In this document: positions 34,291-46,804 of the stretch, piece after piece | How the letters are laid out: every line of letters begins with the position of its first letter | Position numbering within the stretch: position 1 is the stretch's first letter | Origin: Microcebus murinus | Taxonomy: Eukaryota > Chordata > Mammalia > Primates > Cheirogaleidae | DNA: 64,000 nt | Assembly: GCF_040939455.1 (NCBI RefSeq) | Contig: NC_134111.1 | Coordinates: 54,392,501-54,456,500, forward strand | Direction of reading: 5' to 3' | Notes under the pieces: generated by a model | Database searches by the model: none | Seen by the model: only the letters and a program-made list of their open reading frames with translations | What the model was told of the DNA's origin: nothing | Program-made: the position numbers and the translations under genes

Positions 34291-36609
34291 AGCTGACTTT
34301 TTGTTCAGAAAATATGGCCCTTCTTTCCAAGTCATAAACCCTTATTCTTTTTCCAATAGCTTCATTCACTCATTAAATGGTTTACGCATTTTTTTCATCC
34401 TTATGGTATACTCTCAGGTGCCTAAAATTGCCACAATGACCTTGAATTGGGCAAAGTGGTGGTTCGTCTTTCATTCATTAATAAATATTGCTATGAAATA
34501 GTGGGGAAACAAATGAAGACAAAATTGGCCTTTGGAAAATAACATGGCATGGTATAATAACAGAAAGGAAGAGGAAAAGTAAAGACAAAGAAAAGAATGA
34601 AATAGAATGAAAAATAAAAAGAGAAAAGTAGATAAAAGAAAACAACACAAAAGATGGGCAATTTGTTTCAAGTTAGTTGTAACCAATTGCTTACAGTTGG
34701 ATTCCACCCCAGAAGGCATCTCTTAGGATATCTTTGACCCTCAGCACCTATCTGTGTATGTGCCTAGCATACCAAGGTGCTTAAGAAATGTTAGTTGAAA
34801 AGGCAAATGAAGGAACAAATCTCCATTTTATAATCTTGGAAGCATTTATTACTAGTTGATGACCATAAATGGGCATTCCATCCATCGCATATTGAAAGGC
34901 AGTACAAAAAGTGAGAAGGGAACTAGAAATAAATGAGTTTGAATAGCTCTTCGTAACCTTTAAACCTGAGTCCTTGCAAAGAGCAACCATGGGATCAGAG
35001 CAATAATTCTTTGTCCTAGAAGCAGGACACCACTGATAACTCAAAACAGTCTGTTGAAGAAAGTGTTTCAAATAAACTGGTTGAAAAATGTCCTTGTTTT
35101 GTTTGCCTCTGGCTGGGCAGAACTGAGGCGCAGTAGGCATTGAGGTGCCTGTAGCCTTGATGTGGTGGGAGGTGAAAATGGGGGAACTGAATACAATGCA
35201 CCGAATACTTATTTTTTCAAAATTCCAAATGGGGCAAGGACGACCAATGTGCCAGTGGGACAAAAAGGAAGTGGTGTGAGTCACTCTACTGCTGATGCTG
35301 TCTGGAACCCCCAGTAAAATATTTCCTTGGTGATGGAGCAATTCACTTTTTCTGAGATGAACATAAGGTCTGTGGTAAGACTGCCCCCATTCAAGATTGC
35401 TCACAGGTAAATTTAATAGAAGGCAAGTCTAAGAATACAGAAAGAAGTTTGCTTTTCCTTTGGGGGAAAATATGCCTCCAGGGTCTCTAGTCTGTGAGTT
35501 TATTTGTGTGTGTGTTTTCACGTGCAAAGCTCAGATGTCTAGGACGTGAGATAAGAAAGGAAAGCACTGAGAAGCAGGAAGCTGCTGCACGGTGGCTGAA
35601 GGAGGATGACTGCAACCTTTAGGCTGGAAATAAAACACACCACACAGTGGGAGGTATCCCTGTGGGTCACACGGAAACACAACAAAAGTGTTGGTCCCTC
35701 CTGGCTGCAGTTTTACAGAAAGGGCAGCTCTCTAGGCATGATCGTCTCTTGGGGATGAAGACGCTCTATACATCCAAATTCAAATCCGTCATCTTCCACC
35801 AATAATCCCCACCTTCCTCTCCCATTTCTTATCAAAGGAATAAGCATTCCTCTTGTTTCCCTGTCTTCACTCCTCAGAATCATGGGCTTCTTTTCCCTGG
35901 TTTTCCCTTCATTCAAAAATCTTCCTTTTCCAAATGTTTCTTGAATTCACTTTTATCTTCTTCCTGCCTGAGCATACACCTAGCTGGTTAACCTAAATCG
36001 AGATCATTGCCTTTCTACAGGAAATATAAAACACACAAATAATGAAATACTATCCCATAATCCAAGGCAGAGAAGATGAGTGTTTTAGTAACAGTAGCCT
36101 TAAGAGTTAGATTTTCCCAGACAGTTCAGATTTCATGTAATTTTATAATTTTCAATAAAATCAATTTTTCAGATTCATTAAGTTGAAGGACAAACATTTT
36201 TTAATAGTACTTGAGTTTTTTTTCTCCAGTATTTCTTTTTCCCCTTTTGACCTTTCTCCTTCCCCATTCAAGCAGCTGGACATGTCTATGCTCTTAAGGA
36301 AGGAATGAGACAGCATTAAAGAGAAGGAGAATTATCTTTCTGACTCGCATATTTCAGAAACAAAGATGTTGAGTAGAAGCAAAAGAGAAAACATGAATAC
36401 AAGGTAGGCTCTATCCCCCCTCCCTTATGAAAGAAAAGATGCCCAGAACTGATGGAGAAGAGAGATTTGGAAGGAAGCAATGAGAATGAGGATGTTGGTG
36501 AGCTTAGGTATCCCAAAATAAGGATGTGGATTCTGTTTACCAGTTTTGGATGTAGGAAGGTGGCAAAAGCCCCAGAGCAGTTTCTGGAAGTAGAGGTGAA
36601 GGGAGCAAA
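34291..36609. other. Mostly unique intergenic sequence, no gene seen
   Basis: A short L2-like tail is visible near 34770-34805 ('gtgcttaagaaatgttagtt'). A 207-codon minus-strand frame at 34781-35404 is the longest in the window, but it begins in that L2-like tail region, lacks any family motif and has a random residue mix. A/G-rich sequence lies at 34560-34650. Confidence 0.5.
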
Positions 36610-36870
36610 GATTAGGAAATTGGTATAGTCACTTTGAAGGGTGACTCAGCATCACTTGGTAAAATTGAAACACTGGAGACATTTTTACACATATACTAAA
36701 GAGTTTTGTACAAAATGTTTATTGGAGCATTACAAAAGCTTCCCAACAACCTAAATGTCTATTAATAGAAGAGGGAATATATAAAATGTAAAATCGTGTT
36801 GACCATAGACTATTGTGTAGCAATTGCAAGAAATGGTTAAAACAATACAAAGAAATTACAGGGAAATTTA
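36610..36870 (+). mobile_element. Old sense L1 fragment, ORF2 3' end
   Basis: 'ttcccaacaacctaaatgtc' near 36741 followed by 'tattaatagaagagggaata' and 'aaaatgtaaaatcgtgttga' matches the L1 ORF2 end ('caacccaaatgtccatcaat' type). Diverged, with a short fragment and approximate ends. Confidence 0.8.
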
Positions 36871-38019
36871 GACTTTAGAATTCAATTGTCTAATAGCCTT
36901 AAGAGTTAAACTCTAAGTGCTTCATTTTACAGATGAGAAGGAATGGCCAGGGGGGGTGGGGGCTGAAGATTAAAATCAGGCTGTTGTTCAGATTTCCAAC
37001 CTGGCCTTTTGTCCATGATGTCATCAGATGCTCCAAGCTACCTGGTATAGTTTTTAGTCTATTCCAGGAACATCATCCTCCCTGATCTCCCATTGTGCTA
37101 GCACAGAACAAAAAGAGGAGAGGGATGGGAAGGATGAAGAAAATGAGAGGATGTTGCCCTTGCTCTTGAGATCACAGCCCAGATGAAGAACAGAATCATA
37201 ATACAATACCATAAAATCCACCTAAGTGACACAGTTCTTGTATTTCCCACATTCACAGCTAAGGGGTCTCTTGATCCTGCCTGAATCTCCACGTTTTTAT
37301 TAGCAAAACAAGAGGTCCACATAGAAAGAATTATGATCAACCCCTTAGGTTCAAAACATCCTTACAACAAATCTAACTTTAGCTAGAGAATCTAAATTGA
37401 TTTGAGTGTCTTGATTTCACTGTTGAAATCTATACCCACAAATTAATTTTTAATCCACTTTTCCCAAATCTTTTTTCTATATCTTAACATTTTCTTCTGG
37501 TTGGTCAGACCTGGAGACCATAACTGATGTTTCTTTTCCAATATAATATTTAATTCTCAGCACTCCTATCAATAAACTTGCAGGATTCTTTTTAAAGACC
37601 AGAAGTCTGATGTCCGTGGAATGGCTTCGGCTCCATCTCTCTGGGAGCCGGAGGTGTGCGTGGAAGTCTCCACATGCCCCGCTGACCGTCCGCCATGGTC
37701 TGATGGGCTGATGGGGGTGGGAGTAGGGAGGTCCATGTTAAGTACTGATTGTGTGACTGACTTGGGCTGTGACACTAAAGGAAACTGTTCCACCTCTAGG
37801 CTTCTTTTGCAAAGGAGGAGAAAGTCGTAAAGAGAGAAAGTTCTCTGAGAAGTACATCATGCTCTGGAGGCCAAATGTTACTGTCATTAAGGAAGCAAGA
37901 GAGGACTTCTTCCTCAGCCATGACGGGCTCCCTCCTGGCACCCCCACCCACACAGCCAGTGTCACAGCCCAGCCACAAAACACAGCGACCCTTACACAAG
38001 TGCCTCAAATTCACTTTTC
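36871..38019. other. Mostly unique sequence, no gene seen
   Basis: A short antisense MIR scrap lies near 36905-36950 ('tcattttacagatgagaagg'). Frames at 37569-38126 overlap in several directions and none is supported. Confidence 0.5.
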
Positions 38020-38170
38020 ACATTGAAAGGAACACACTTTACGTAATTATTAATGGTTTGTTCGTGTGGCCACCCATGAGTGAAGTGCATTTCCATCTCC
38101 CCACGTCTTTAATGGCAAATAATTAATGATGTGTTAGAAATTAACAACAATTAACAGTGCATAGGAGCAA
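38020..38170. promoter_or_regulatory. Enhancer-like block with paired TAAT sites (candidate)
   Basis: ACGTAATTATTAATGG near 38041 and AAATAATTAATGATG near 38117 flank a non-repetitive segment; TTAACAACAATTAACAG follows near 38140. Repeat-free with dense homeodomain cores. Confidence 0.25.
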
Positions 38171-39105
38171 TGGTAGAAGGTCAGAGACTCTGAAGAAACG
38201 CAATGTTTAGCTTTTCAGACAGAATCTTGCAATTTCAAGGAGGGAGATTCCAAGAGAAGTTTTCCCGTTGAATATTTTGCCATGGTAGTGACTTTTTGAA
38301 TGGGAACAACATCAACTATGACGATGACACCAGTACGTCTTAACAAGACAGATTTCTCTTATGGACCATGAGAATTAGAACCCCTGAAATGCCTCCCTTG
38401 GCACAAATACAACTATTGCTCCAGAACACAGGCCCAAACCCAATCATTTTTTATGATTAAGCATGTTAATGGAAGGAAGCAAACAACTACCTGGCACTTC
38501 TATTAAGCTTATTAGTTTTGCTAAACAAGCAAAATCGTATATTAAATTTTTAGCTCAGTATTAATAAGCATTGCCTAAAATATAGAACATATTTGTAATT
38601 TAAGCAATTATAGGATCATTTTAGAATGTAATAGATTCTAGTGAATTTCTGGAAATAACTTAGTTTGAGCAACATATAAATATATACATACAATTAAAGA
38701 CATTGTGCATATTCTTTGTGTTTGTAGGGTCTCTGCAAATATGATTATTGTATATAGGCAAATTAATAAATAAATTGCTTTAAATTTATCTACACGATAG
38801 AGAAGTGCCTAAGAATATTGTTATGAGGTGCTGAATCTCCCAGCCTCTCTCTATGCACTTTCCCCCCGGTTTCTAAAATACAACCAAAAGTCCTAATGCC
38901 AAAGTCTCACACATATTTTAATGTTGAAAATAAAGTCACAGAAAGTGACTTGAGCTCAAATATACAAATTGATGATCTAACTATGGATATCTACCAAGGG
39001 TATCCTGTTATAGAACGGGCACGGGATATATATATTCTGCTTTCACCCACAAAGTAATTATAATTATAATTACATTACCTGTAATTATAAACATAATTAA
39101 TTATA
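38171..39105. other. Unique AT-rich intergenic sequence, no gene seen
   Basis: Contains an A/T palindromic stretch near 39054-39104, built from AATTATAATTATAATTA and its later mirror. No gene or named repeat. Confidence 0.5.
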
Positions 39106-39250
39106 CTCCTGCAGTGCTTTAGAGCTTACAAAGTACATTCACGTACATTAATTATTTAACCTCATCAGTACTCTGTGAGGCAGACATAGCAGAAAACCCC
39201 CAGAACAAAACCTAGGTTTTTGCATGGAGCCCAGGTCTACTGCTTGCAGT
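39106..39250 (-). repeat. Antisense MIR fragment
   Basis: 'gcagtgctttagagcttaca' near 39112, then 'acctcatcagtactctgtga' near 39160, in the order of reverse-complement MIR. Confidence 0.65.
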
Positions 39251-40024
39251 CGGCCGCTTCCTTCTTTCTGTCTGATGGGTTGCCCATTAGACCAAGCTTA
39301 TGCTAAAAATGAGAAAAGAATCCATTTTTTAGGGGCAAGGATGCTTCTAGCTCCCTAGTCAAGCAGCTTCCAAAAGTGGTCTTAAGGGAAGGATGGGCCC
39401 AGAAATTGTGAGGGGGTACCATTCACAACCACTGCAAGGCTCTGGTGTGGCCCAGGTGTGCAGGAGCAGGTAGCAGGTGCTGAGCCTCAGTCCGTGTTTT
39501 CACAGATAAGAGTAATTCACAGAATGATGGACTTTTGGAGGTAGAATAGAAACCCCTATTGTGCATCTAGGATGTGCCCATTGCGTAAAACGCAGACAGA
39601 GCCCAAGCTCTACAGCAGCTTCCGGGCAATAGGAAGCAACCGTCATGAGATCACGAAGTTCAGGCCTTGTGCATCGCAGGTTAGGAGGTCAAGTGCACAC
39701 TCTTCTGCCTGCCTCTCAAGGTTCTCCTCCACACTCTCCTCTCGAAATCCACATATAATATTAAATATATAACACACATCTCTCTGGGCTTATTTTCCAT
39801 TGTGCCTTAATAGCCTCTCCACTCACCCTCCCATGCCACTCTCTGTTCCTGTTCTTGGGCTCCTCATTTGCTGTTAGTATAATCAAATCCTTCCTGGCCT
39901 TCAAGTTCCAGCCCAAGGCCCACCTCCCTCCACCAGAAATACAAAAAGGTAGACTTCGGCACTTCTATAGAGAACTTACCGTCTCCTTGTAGAAGAGATT
40001 TGTACTCAAATAACTATGGTGGAA
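39251..40024. other. Mostly unique sequence, possible L2 traces
   Basis: 'caaatccttcctggccttca' near 39885 and 'agcccaaggcccacctccct' near 39912 suggest an old L2 piece in sense orientation, too diverged to bound. Confidence 0.45.
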
Positions 40025-40200
40025 GTTTTAATAACAACAACAGACATTTGTTGAGCCCTTTATTTATAAGAATTCTCTCATTCTGTTCTCACAACCTCAC
40101 TGAGTAGAAAGTGACATTAGGTGACCCCCATTTAAAGATAAACTGAGGCCTTGGGCTTAAACTGCCCAAATCACACAGCTTGGGTTTGAATTTTTACAGC
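40025..40200 (-). repeat. Antisense MIR SINE
   Basis: 'cagacatttgttgagccctt' near 40042, 'ctcattctgttctcacaacc' near 40078, 'gataaactgaggccttgggc' near 40137 and 'aaatcacacagcttgggttt' near 40169. Confidence 0.85.
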
Positions 40201-40239
40201 AATAAGGATATAGGTTGACTTTTGAGCTTGACAGCACCA

Positions 40240-40480
40240 GGATCATAGCTTGACTTTAGGACGATTTGGGAGCCATGGAGGGATGGTTGACACACAGACA
40301 GTCAGCAAGGAGACCTGGGTGACAGCCATAATCCAGGAGACAGGTAATGAGAGCAAGGACCAGAACCGGACCCATGGGAGTAACAGAGAGGGGCGGATTC
40401 TGGATCGTGCGTCCTCAGAGAGCAGGACTTGAACAGGGATGAGACAGAGGGGACAAGAGAGAGGCTGGGATCAAACACTG
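40240..40480 (-). repeat. Antisense L2 internal fragment
   Basis: 'gtgacagccataatccagga' near 40319 and 'gtaatgagagcaaggaccag' match the reverse complement of the L2 region 5' of its 3' end. Confidence 0.6.
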
Positions 40481-40564
40481 CTGTGGGAGCTCACTCTGGG
40501 AGGAAGCTGGGGTCATTAACCTGAGCAGAGAACAATACCAGCAGCAAACACGTGGTCCTTTTGT

Positions 40565-40800
40565 TCATGTTGGATTTCATTTCTCAAACACTTACATACC
40601 AGGTACTATTCCAAGAGCTTTACAGTTCAGTTCATTTAATTTTGAAAACAATATTAAGAGGTAGTTACTATCATTCTTCCATCTTATAGTTGAGAAAACT
40701 GAAGCACAGACAGTTTATTTATTTATTTTTTTTTTTCTAGGAGAAAGCTGTTGTACACAGACAGTTTAAATAACTTGCCCAGGGCCACACAGTATGTCTA
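40565..40800 (-). repeat. Antisense MIR SINE, interrupted
   Basis: 'cttacataccaggtactatt' near 40590, 'atcttatagttgagaaaact' near 40681 and 'cttgcccagggccacacagt' near 40774 are reverse-complement MIR. A T-rich insert of about 50 bp near 40710-40760 interrupts it and causes a short duplication of 'acagacagttta'. Confidence 0.85.
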
Positions 40801-40934
40801 GCCTTGCTATAAAATAGCACTGACATCTTTTCAGTGATGGGATATTTGTTCCTTGAAAGGACTCGGATAGGTTTCTCCCAAACTTGGAAGTGAACAGAAC
40901 ATAGCCAAGTAAAGCAACAGGTTCATTAATTCAG

Positions 40935-41050
40935 TAGTTCTCAACTTTCCCCTTGCATGAGAATCACTGCTGGGATCCCTCACCCAGCCATCAAGATTTA
41001 ATTGGTCTGGGGTGAAGCCAATGCAACATTTGTTGTTTTGTTGATTTGTT
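40935..41050 (+). mobile_element. MER5A-like non-autonomous hAT fragment
   Basis: 'cagtagttctcaactttccc' near 40931 and 'catgagaatcactgctggga' near 40956, followed by 'attggtctggggtgaagcca' near 41000, follow the MER5A order. The right end is missing. Confidence 0.65.
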
Positions 41051-41084
41051 TAATGTGCAGACAGGACTGAGATGTTGAATAATC

Positions 41085-41330
41085 AATTGACAGGCATTTA
41101 TTGCTTACCTACTAGGTGGTAAGTGCTGTGCTCTATGCAGTGGTAGACTCCAAGGGTGAACAAGATACTGCCCCAGCCCTCAGACTTGATATCCTCCAGG
41201 ATCTACATAAGACCAAGGAAAAAGACCAGAAAAAAATATTGGGGAGCAGAGCAGAGATACTGAATTTAGCCAGAGACCCAGAATTAATCTTTGGAGCCTG
41301 CTAGAAGTAATAGGGAAGACTCAAAAAGGA
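41085..41330 (-). repeat. Antisense L2 3' end
   Basis: 'ggcatttattgcttacctac' near 41093 and 'gtgaacaagatactgcccca' near 41155 match the reverse complement of the L2 3' end. It is probably part of the same old copy as 40240-40480, or another L2 nearby. Confidence 0.65.
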
Positions 41331-43060
41331 CAGTGTTTATACTAAATAAAGCAGATAAAGAAACCTCCAGAGACTGCTGTGTAAAGCTGTGCCTCCTCTT
41401 TGGAGGTCAACTGGTGTAGACCAATTTGTCTTCTTCTGCCTCCCTTCTATGCAATAGGAGCTCTGAAAGGCTTATGTGTCCAGGCACAGGTCAGGCCCTG
41501 GCGCCTAACCCGCTGATGGTGGGGCACATCTTTTCCTTAGCCAATAGGAAAAGAAGGAAAACATTTCAGCAGCTGCTAAATTCCAGTGTCTTTATTTGAA
41601 CTCCCCTGAAACAGGCAAGTTGGTGGTATTTATGGCTTAAAAGAATTTGCATCTGTAAGTTTATCTTCTTGTTAAAAATCAGCCACCCCCCTACCCAAAA
41701 CAACCAAAGACAATAAATCAAAGTTTAAGTAAGAAGCAAAGACTTAGCTGTACAAATAGGAATCCCTGCGGTTGCTAACATACTACATTTTAGGATCAGG
41801 CATCACCAGAGGTTTAAGTGAATGGGGGGCAGGGGTGAGCTTCCCTTCAGCCAGACACACAGAAGGCATGGAAATGAGACCAGATGTTGTCCAAACTAAG
41901 GGAGGAAGAGCAGGGCTGGCATTTCCCAGTGAGCCCTAGTGCCTCGTCAAGGCTTCACCTCTCTCAAATGATGCATGCTGGTGCTGCTGTTATTTTTCAC
42001 TGATTCTGCCAATTGATGACTACGATCTCCAATCTGGTTCCTCTTTCTTTCACAGAAACAATGGTGTCAAAACAAGCGTGTCTCATTTCTGAACACTGAG
42101 CGGATGTACAATTCTATCATTGTCAGCGAGGGGATGACAGCAGAGTCTGGCGGGAGCCCAGAAGCTGTGACTATTGTATCCAATGTAAAAAAAAGGTGCT
42201 ATTTGGTGCCCACTGGTCCACTCTGTGCTCTTCTTGTCCATGCCTGTGCTCAAGTGCAGTGTCAGTGACAGGTGCAGACTGCAGCCTTTATACCCCGACA
42301 CCCAAGCTGCTCCCACTCCTCACCTAGGTCACATTGCATGAGTTGGGTGGGGGTGTCACTTTCCCACTGCTCAAGGGCACCCTTATTCATAGGTACAACA
42401 GAAGGAGCCCATGTAAGTAGAAGGCTTTTTACCACCAACTGTGTCTATTGATCAAGGCGCCACATTGTCTGAAACAGTTTTTTTCTGAAGAATTTCTGAA
42501 AATATCAATTTTTATCTTTTGGAACAATTTGGGAGAATTGCTCACTGTCTCAGAACTCCTCCCTTAATTAAAGTGCCTTGGAATTTGGGCTCTACATCTT
42601 AACTCACTTTCTATTATTTATTCCTTATCACACAGAAAGTTTTCTAGTAATATATGGTAGTAATAACATGCACACAGAGAGACTATAGGACTTAAAAGCT
42701 ACAAATCACGTTTCTGGAAATGCTTTGCTCTCCAATGCCATCCACGTGGGCAGATAGGGCCTTACCCCTCCCAGTATGAGAAGAGGCTGCCTTTCCTGAC
42801 AGCGCTCTTGTCTGTCGTATAGGCCAGTGTGAGGAGACAAGGAGAGGGAAATAGGCTGTCATCAGCAAAAATGTCTTCCACAGGAAGCCAAGCATTAGCT
42901 CAGAGTTTCCTTCTACCACAAGGGAAGTACATATTGCTTAGATCCTCCAAAGCTCAAAGAGAAATTTGTATTATTTTTTTCCCCTGACAAAATTTTCTTC
43001 CATTCCCTCCCCCTTTTCTTGAAAAATTTAAAAGACACAGAAAAGTTAAAACAAACTCTT
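41331..43060. other. Unique intergenic sequence, no gene seen
   Basis: No named repeat. A possible splice-acceptor-like pyrimidine run before 'cag' near 42050-42056 leads into sequence with an early stop, so I do not call an exon. Confidence 0.5.
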
Positions 43061-44620
43061 GCATTCATACTTCCCAGGGTTAACAACTATAAACATCTGC
43101 TTGTATTTTTCCCTATTTTTTTCTTGGAGAACTTATATGCTTTAGATTCCAAACCTGGTCTCCTTTAACCAGTCCACTACCCCATGCCCAAGGGAAACCA
43201 CTTTCAGGTGTTGGGTGTGAATCCTTCCAATCTATTAAAATGCATATGTTTTGTACACTTATGTATGCCACAAGTAATGTATAGTGTTGCTTTCTGTGTG
43301 TACAGTATTTTGTTATTTAAATGAATGGAATAATTCTTTGTAGTTTCTGAAACTTCCTTTTTTCCCCTACTTAACATTGGGTTTTTGGTGATCTATCCAT
43401 GTTGAGCCAGATCTAGTTCATCCCTTTTCTTTTTGTATCTATCACACTTCCAATCCACTAGTAATGGGTATTTAAGTTCCTTCGCATTTTTTACTATTTT
43501 CTACAATGCTGTAATAAACATTCTTGTACATGTCTCTTGTACACACATATAAGTGTTCCTATAGGAAATACTCCAGTAGTGGAATCTATGAGCCTAGGTG
43601 TGCACAGTTTCCATTTTGCTTAGGTGCTGCCAAAAGAGCCCCGAGTGACTATTATACATCAGCACAAGGTGATGGGACCAGTTCCCCCAGAGACCAGCCA
43701 ATACATGATATTATTGGACACTAAATTATTTTCCAATTCGATGGTTAAAAAAAAATGTTTATTGGTTTTACTTCTCATTTCCATGTTTGTTAGTTTTAAC
43801 AAAGGCAGCTAGATTTAACTACCTTTTCACAGGTTTATTGGCATAACAATTTTCTTTTGTCATATCCTTTGCATATTTTTCTGTTACATCACAATTTTTC
43901 TGTTACATTATTTGTATTTTCATTACCAGTTTGTATGGGTTCTACATGTGCCCTGGATAGTAATCTTTTGTATATTATACACATTGCAAATAAGTCTTTT
44001 TTTAATTAGTAACATTCAAAGAGTACAAACTTAAAGAGTTACACTAGTACGCAGTGAACAGTCTTTCTTTCATGTCTATTCCCCCTTCCCCATTTAGTTT
44101 CCCTTTTTAGAAAAAATCAGTGCTCTTCCAAAGAGCCCTATGCATACACAAAAAATAGTTTATATGTTCCTCTACTGTTCCTTTTTATAAATTTAAAAGA
44201 TAGTACACTATGCATCAGTTCTGCATCTTGCTTTTCTCACTTAAACATATCTTAAAGACCATTCTACCAGTTTATATGAAGCTGTTTCTTTTCTTTCTAT
44301 TTTATTTTATTGGCTATGAAGTCTTCTTTTTTTATTTATGACCAGAATTTATTTTACCAGTTTCCTACTGATTGACATTTAGATTGCTTCCAATTTTTTG
44401 TTACTAAAAACTGTGCTTCAATGACACTTTTATGCTATTTTATACATGTACAAGTATCTACAGAATAAAGTCTCAAAAATTAAAGAACTAGTTTAAAGAC
44501 TGAGTGCTTTTTTAAAAAATAGGTATCACCAAATTGTCATCTGGAGAGGTTGAACCAACTTATACGCCCACCAGCAATGTGTGTGTCACTTGTCTTTTTA
44601 AAAGATTAATATAATAATGA
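43061..44620 (-). mobile_element. Old antisense L1 (L1M-type) fragments, two similar 3' segments
   Basis: Reverse complement of L1 3' sequence appears twice. One series has 'gtgatctatccatgttgagc' near 43388, 'ctacaatgctgtaataaaca' near 43501 and 'ctccagtagtggaatctatg' near 43571. The second has 'gaccattctaccagtttata' near 44257, 'ctactgattgacatttagat' near 44364 and 'acttatacgcccaccagcaa' near 44558. So two old L1 3' parts lie next to each other, or one is a rearranged copy. No open frames remain. Confidence 0.8.
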
Positions 44621-44689
44621 CAGATAACTTGTATTTCACGTTTATTATAGGCCAGGCATGGTTCTAAATCCATTTCTTGTATTTTAAAG

Positions 44690-45190
44690 AAATCATTTTG
44701 GAAAATGTCAAACATGAATAACATTTAAAAATATAATATAATGAACACACGTATACCCCTCACTCAGCCTTAGTAATTAAGAACATATGGCAAATCTTTT
44801 TTTTTTGTCTATACACCTACCCTCTCTCCCTTCCCCACACACCTGCTAGATTATTTTAAAGCAAATGCCAGGCATTGTATAATTTTATTCACAAATACTT
44901 CAATAGTTTCTGTAAGAGATAAAGATCTTTAAAAAAGATAAACATAATATCATTATTATGCCTTAAACACATTAACAATAATAGTTTACTATTAGACAGT
45001 AACCAGTCAGGATTCAAATTTCCCCACTTGATCCCCAAATATCTTTTTACTCTCAGTTTCTTTGAATCAAATCCAAACAAGGTCCACAGGTTTCATTTGG
45101 TCGCCATGTCTTTTAAGTCTCTTTTCTCCCTAATAGCCCTCATCTCTTTGTTTTCTCACCATTTATTTATTAAAGAAAAAAGCATCATAT
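44690..45190 (-). mobile_element. Old LINE-like remnant (L1M 3' UTR type, tentative)
   Basis: 'aatgaacacacgtatacccc' near 44740, 'ttcaaatttccccacttgat' near 45013, 'aatccaaacaaggtccacag' near 45069 and 'tttggtcgccatgtctttta' near 45095 match a common old mammalian interspersed segment that I associate with L1M elements. The strand is inferred from the neighbours. Confidence 0.55.
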
Positions 45191-45319
45191 GTCTTATTCA
45201 GTTGCATTTTAACCTTGTTTATAGTAGGTTTGGGGTTTGGTTTGGTTTGGTTTGCCATAAAAGGAGTTAAATTTTGCCATAGTCAAATTTCAATACCTTT
45301 TCCTCCATGGTGGTGTGTT

Positions 45320-45690
45320 TTTTGTATCTTCTTAAAGAAAGCCTTCCCTATGCCAAGAGTATATATGTATTTTTTCTCACAGGTTTAGAATTACATTATT
45401 TATTTTTGAAGTCTTTAATCCATCTGGAATATATCTTTTTGCCTGGTATAAGATAGGAATCTCTTTATTTTATTTCCTGGAGTAGGTCCATTCTTTACCC
45501 TTTCTTTGTGGATTTGCAATTTTATCTTTGGCACAAACTAAATTTTGACATATGCAAAGCTCTGTTTACAGGCTCTCTCTCCTATTTGATTAAGCTGAAT
45601 ATCTGATCCTACTCCAACGCCCACACTGTTTTAATAATTACAGCTTTTAAATATGTCAGGCCATTGTTAGGACAAATTTGTCTAAAATTT
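45320..45690 (-). mobile_element. Old antisense L1 ORF2 fragment
   Basis: 'aagtctttaatccatctgga' near 45409, 'gtagtgtaggtcc'-like 'ggagtaggtccattctttac' near 45479 and 'aattacagcttttaaatatg' near 45637 are reverse-complement L1 ORF2 landmarks, in the same order as the fragment at 14230-14990. Confidence 0.8.
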
Positions 45691-46804
45691 TTTTAAGTGC
45701 AACAAAATCAAGCTAATCAGAGCCTTCACATGTCCAAACAATGATGAATTTTGGTTTAAGAAAAAAAGATGACATTTGGCAAACTGCTGAAACTGAGGTG
45801 GGAATCCATGTTGTCCTAATAGATAAAATTTAAAAGCTAGATTTACTTTGGAAAAGTTTTGTGTAGTTCTTCTATAAGAACTTCACAATGTCTTCTCACA
45901 TCAACAAAGGATTTTATCCTTTCCTCCCTTTCTTCTCTTTCTCTATGCCTCTCCAGATGAGTGTGGACAGAGAGAAAGAGAGGGAGAAAGCTCTTGAATC
46001 CAGGGGCTAAGTGAGGGCAAACTCAAATCTTTGGTTTACAGGTTAAGAATAAGAAGCTCCAGAGGTGAAAGAAGGACAAACCACAAGTCACAAGACTCTT
46101 GTTATTTGTAGTCCTCCTAATGACTAAATTTCATAGATTTAAGTGCCTCAAAGAGCCAATAGCAAGCTGACCATGATTAATTCATCAGACACAGACTGCT
46201 TGCCCAATCTTGAAAGTGTGGGAGGGATGGCTGCAGTGAGTGTACCCGTCAGCTCTCAGATGAGAAAGAAGTGTTCTTGCTACAAAAGAAAGAACATGCA
46301 GAGCCCCAGAAACAGAAACCTGTCCTATTTCCTCGAGGCTCTCAAGGAAATGCCTTCTGCCCTACCTTGGTGTGAACACCACTCCAAAAAAGCAAACACT
46401 GGGTTCTTTACTCCAAAGCTTCAGAGATCTTTCCACATCTTCATAAGGCTAACTAAATAATGTTTTGATGGTAAAGCATGCAGAGGTCCAGAAGCAAAGA
46501 AAGTACACTCTGTAAAAATTAACTTGGGGTATAGCACAGCATTTGAAATGTGGTTTGATGCATCGTGCAGAGAAAAAGACTTCTTGAACTTTTTAGTCTC
46601 TGATTTGGTGATGCCCCAAAGCTAAGAGACAATTTCATTGCCAAGATAGGTAAAGGGCAAAGCATCTTTTTGCAGGCTTAATAAGGGGTCAAAGTAGAAA
46701 ATCAACTAATGTTATATTTTATAAAGGGTATAAAGCAAAGAGAGATGCCACCAGTGATTCCCTACTGCAACTTTTCTTTAGCAGAATAAGATCAACGAAT
46801 AGGA
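45691..46804. other. Unique intergenic sequence, no gene seen
   Basis: A 105-codon frame at 46143-46460 lacks a family motif. No named repeat. Confidence 0.5.

Noticed and set aside
34781..35404. 207-codon minus-strand reading frame, the longest in the window
   Set aside because: No family motif, composition looks random, it starts in an L2-like tail and has a second out-of-phase frame inside; chance expectation in 64 kb allows such a frame.
39054..39104. AT palindrome as a possible replication origin or cruciform
   Set aside because: Low-complexity AATTAT repetition explains the symmetry; no supporting features.
42045..42300. Possible exon after a pyrimidine-rich CAG
   Set aside because: The following sequence has an early stop in the only plausible frame and no donor site that I could support.
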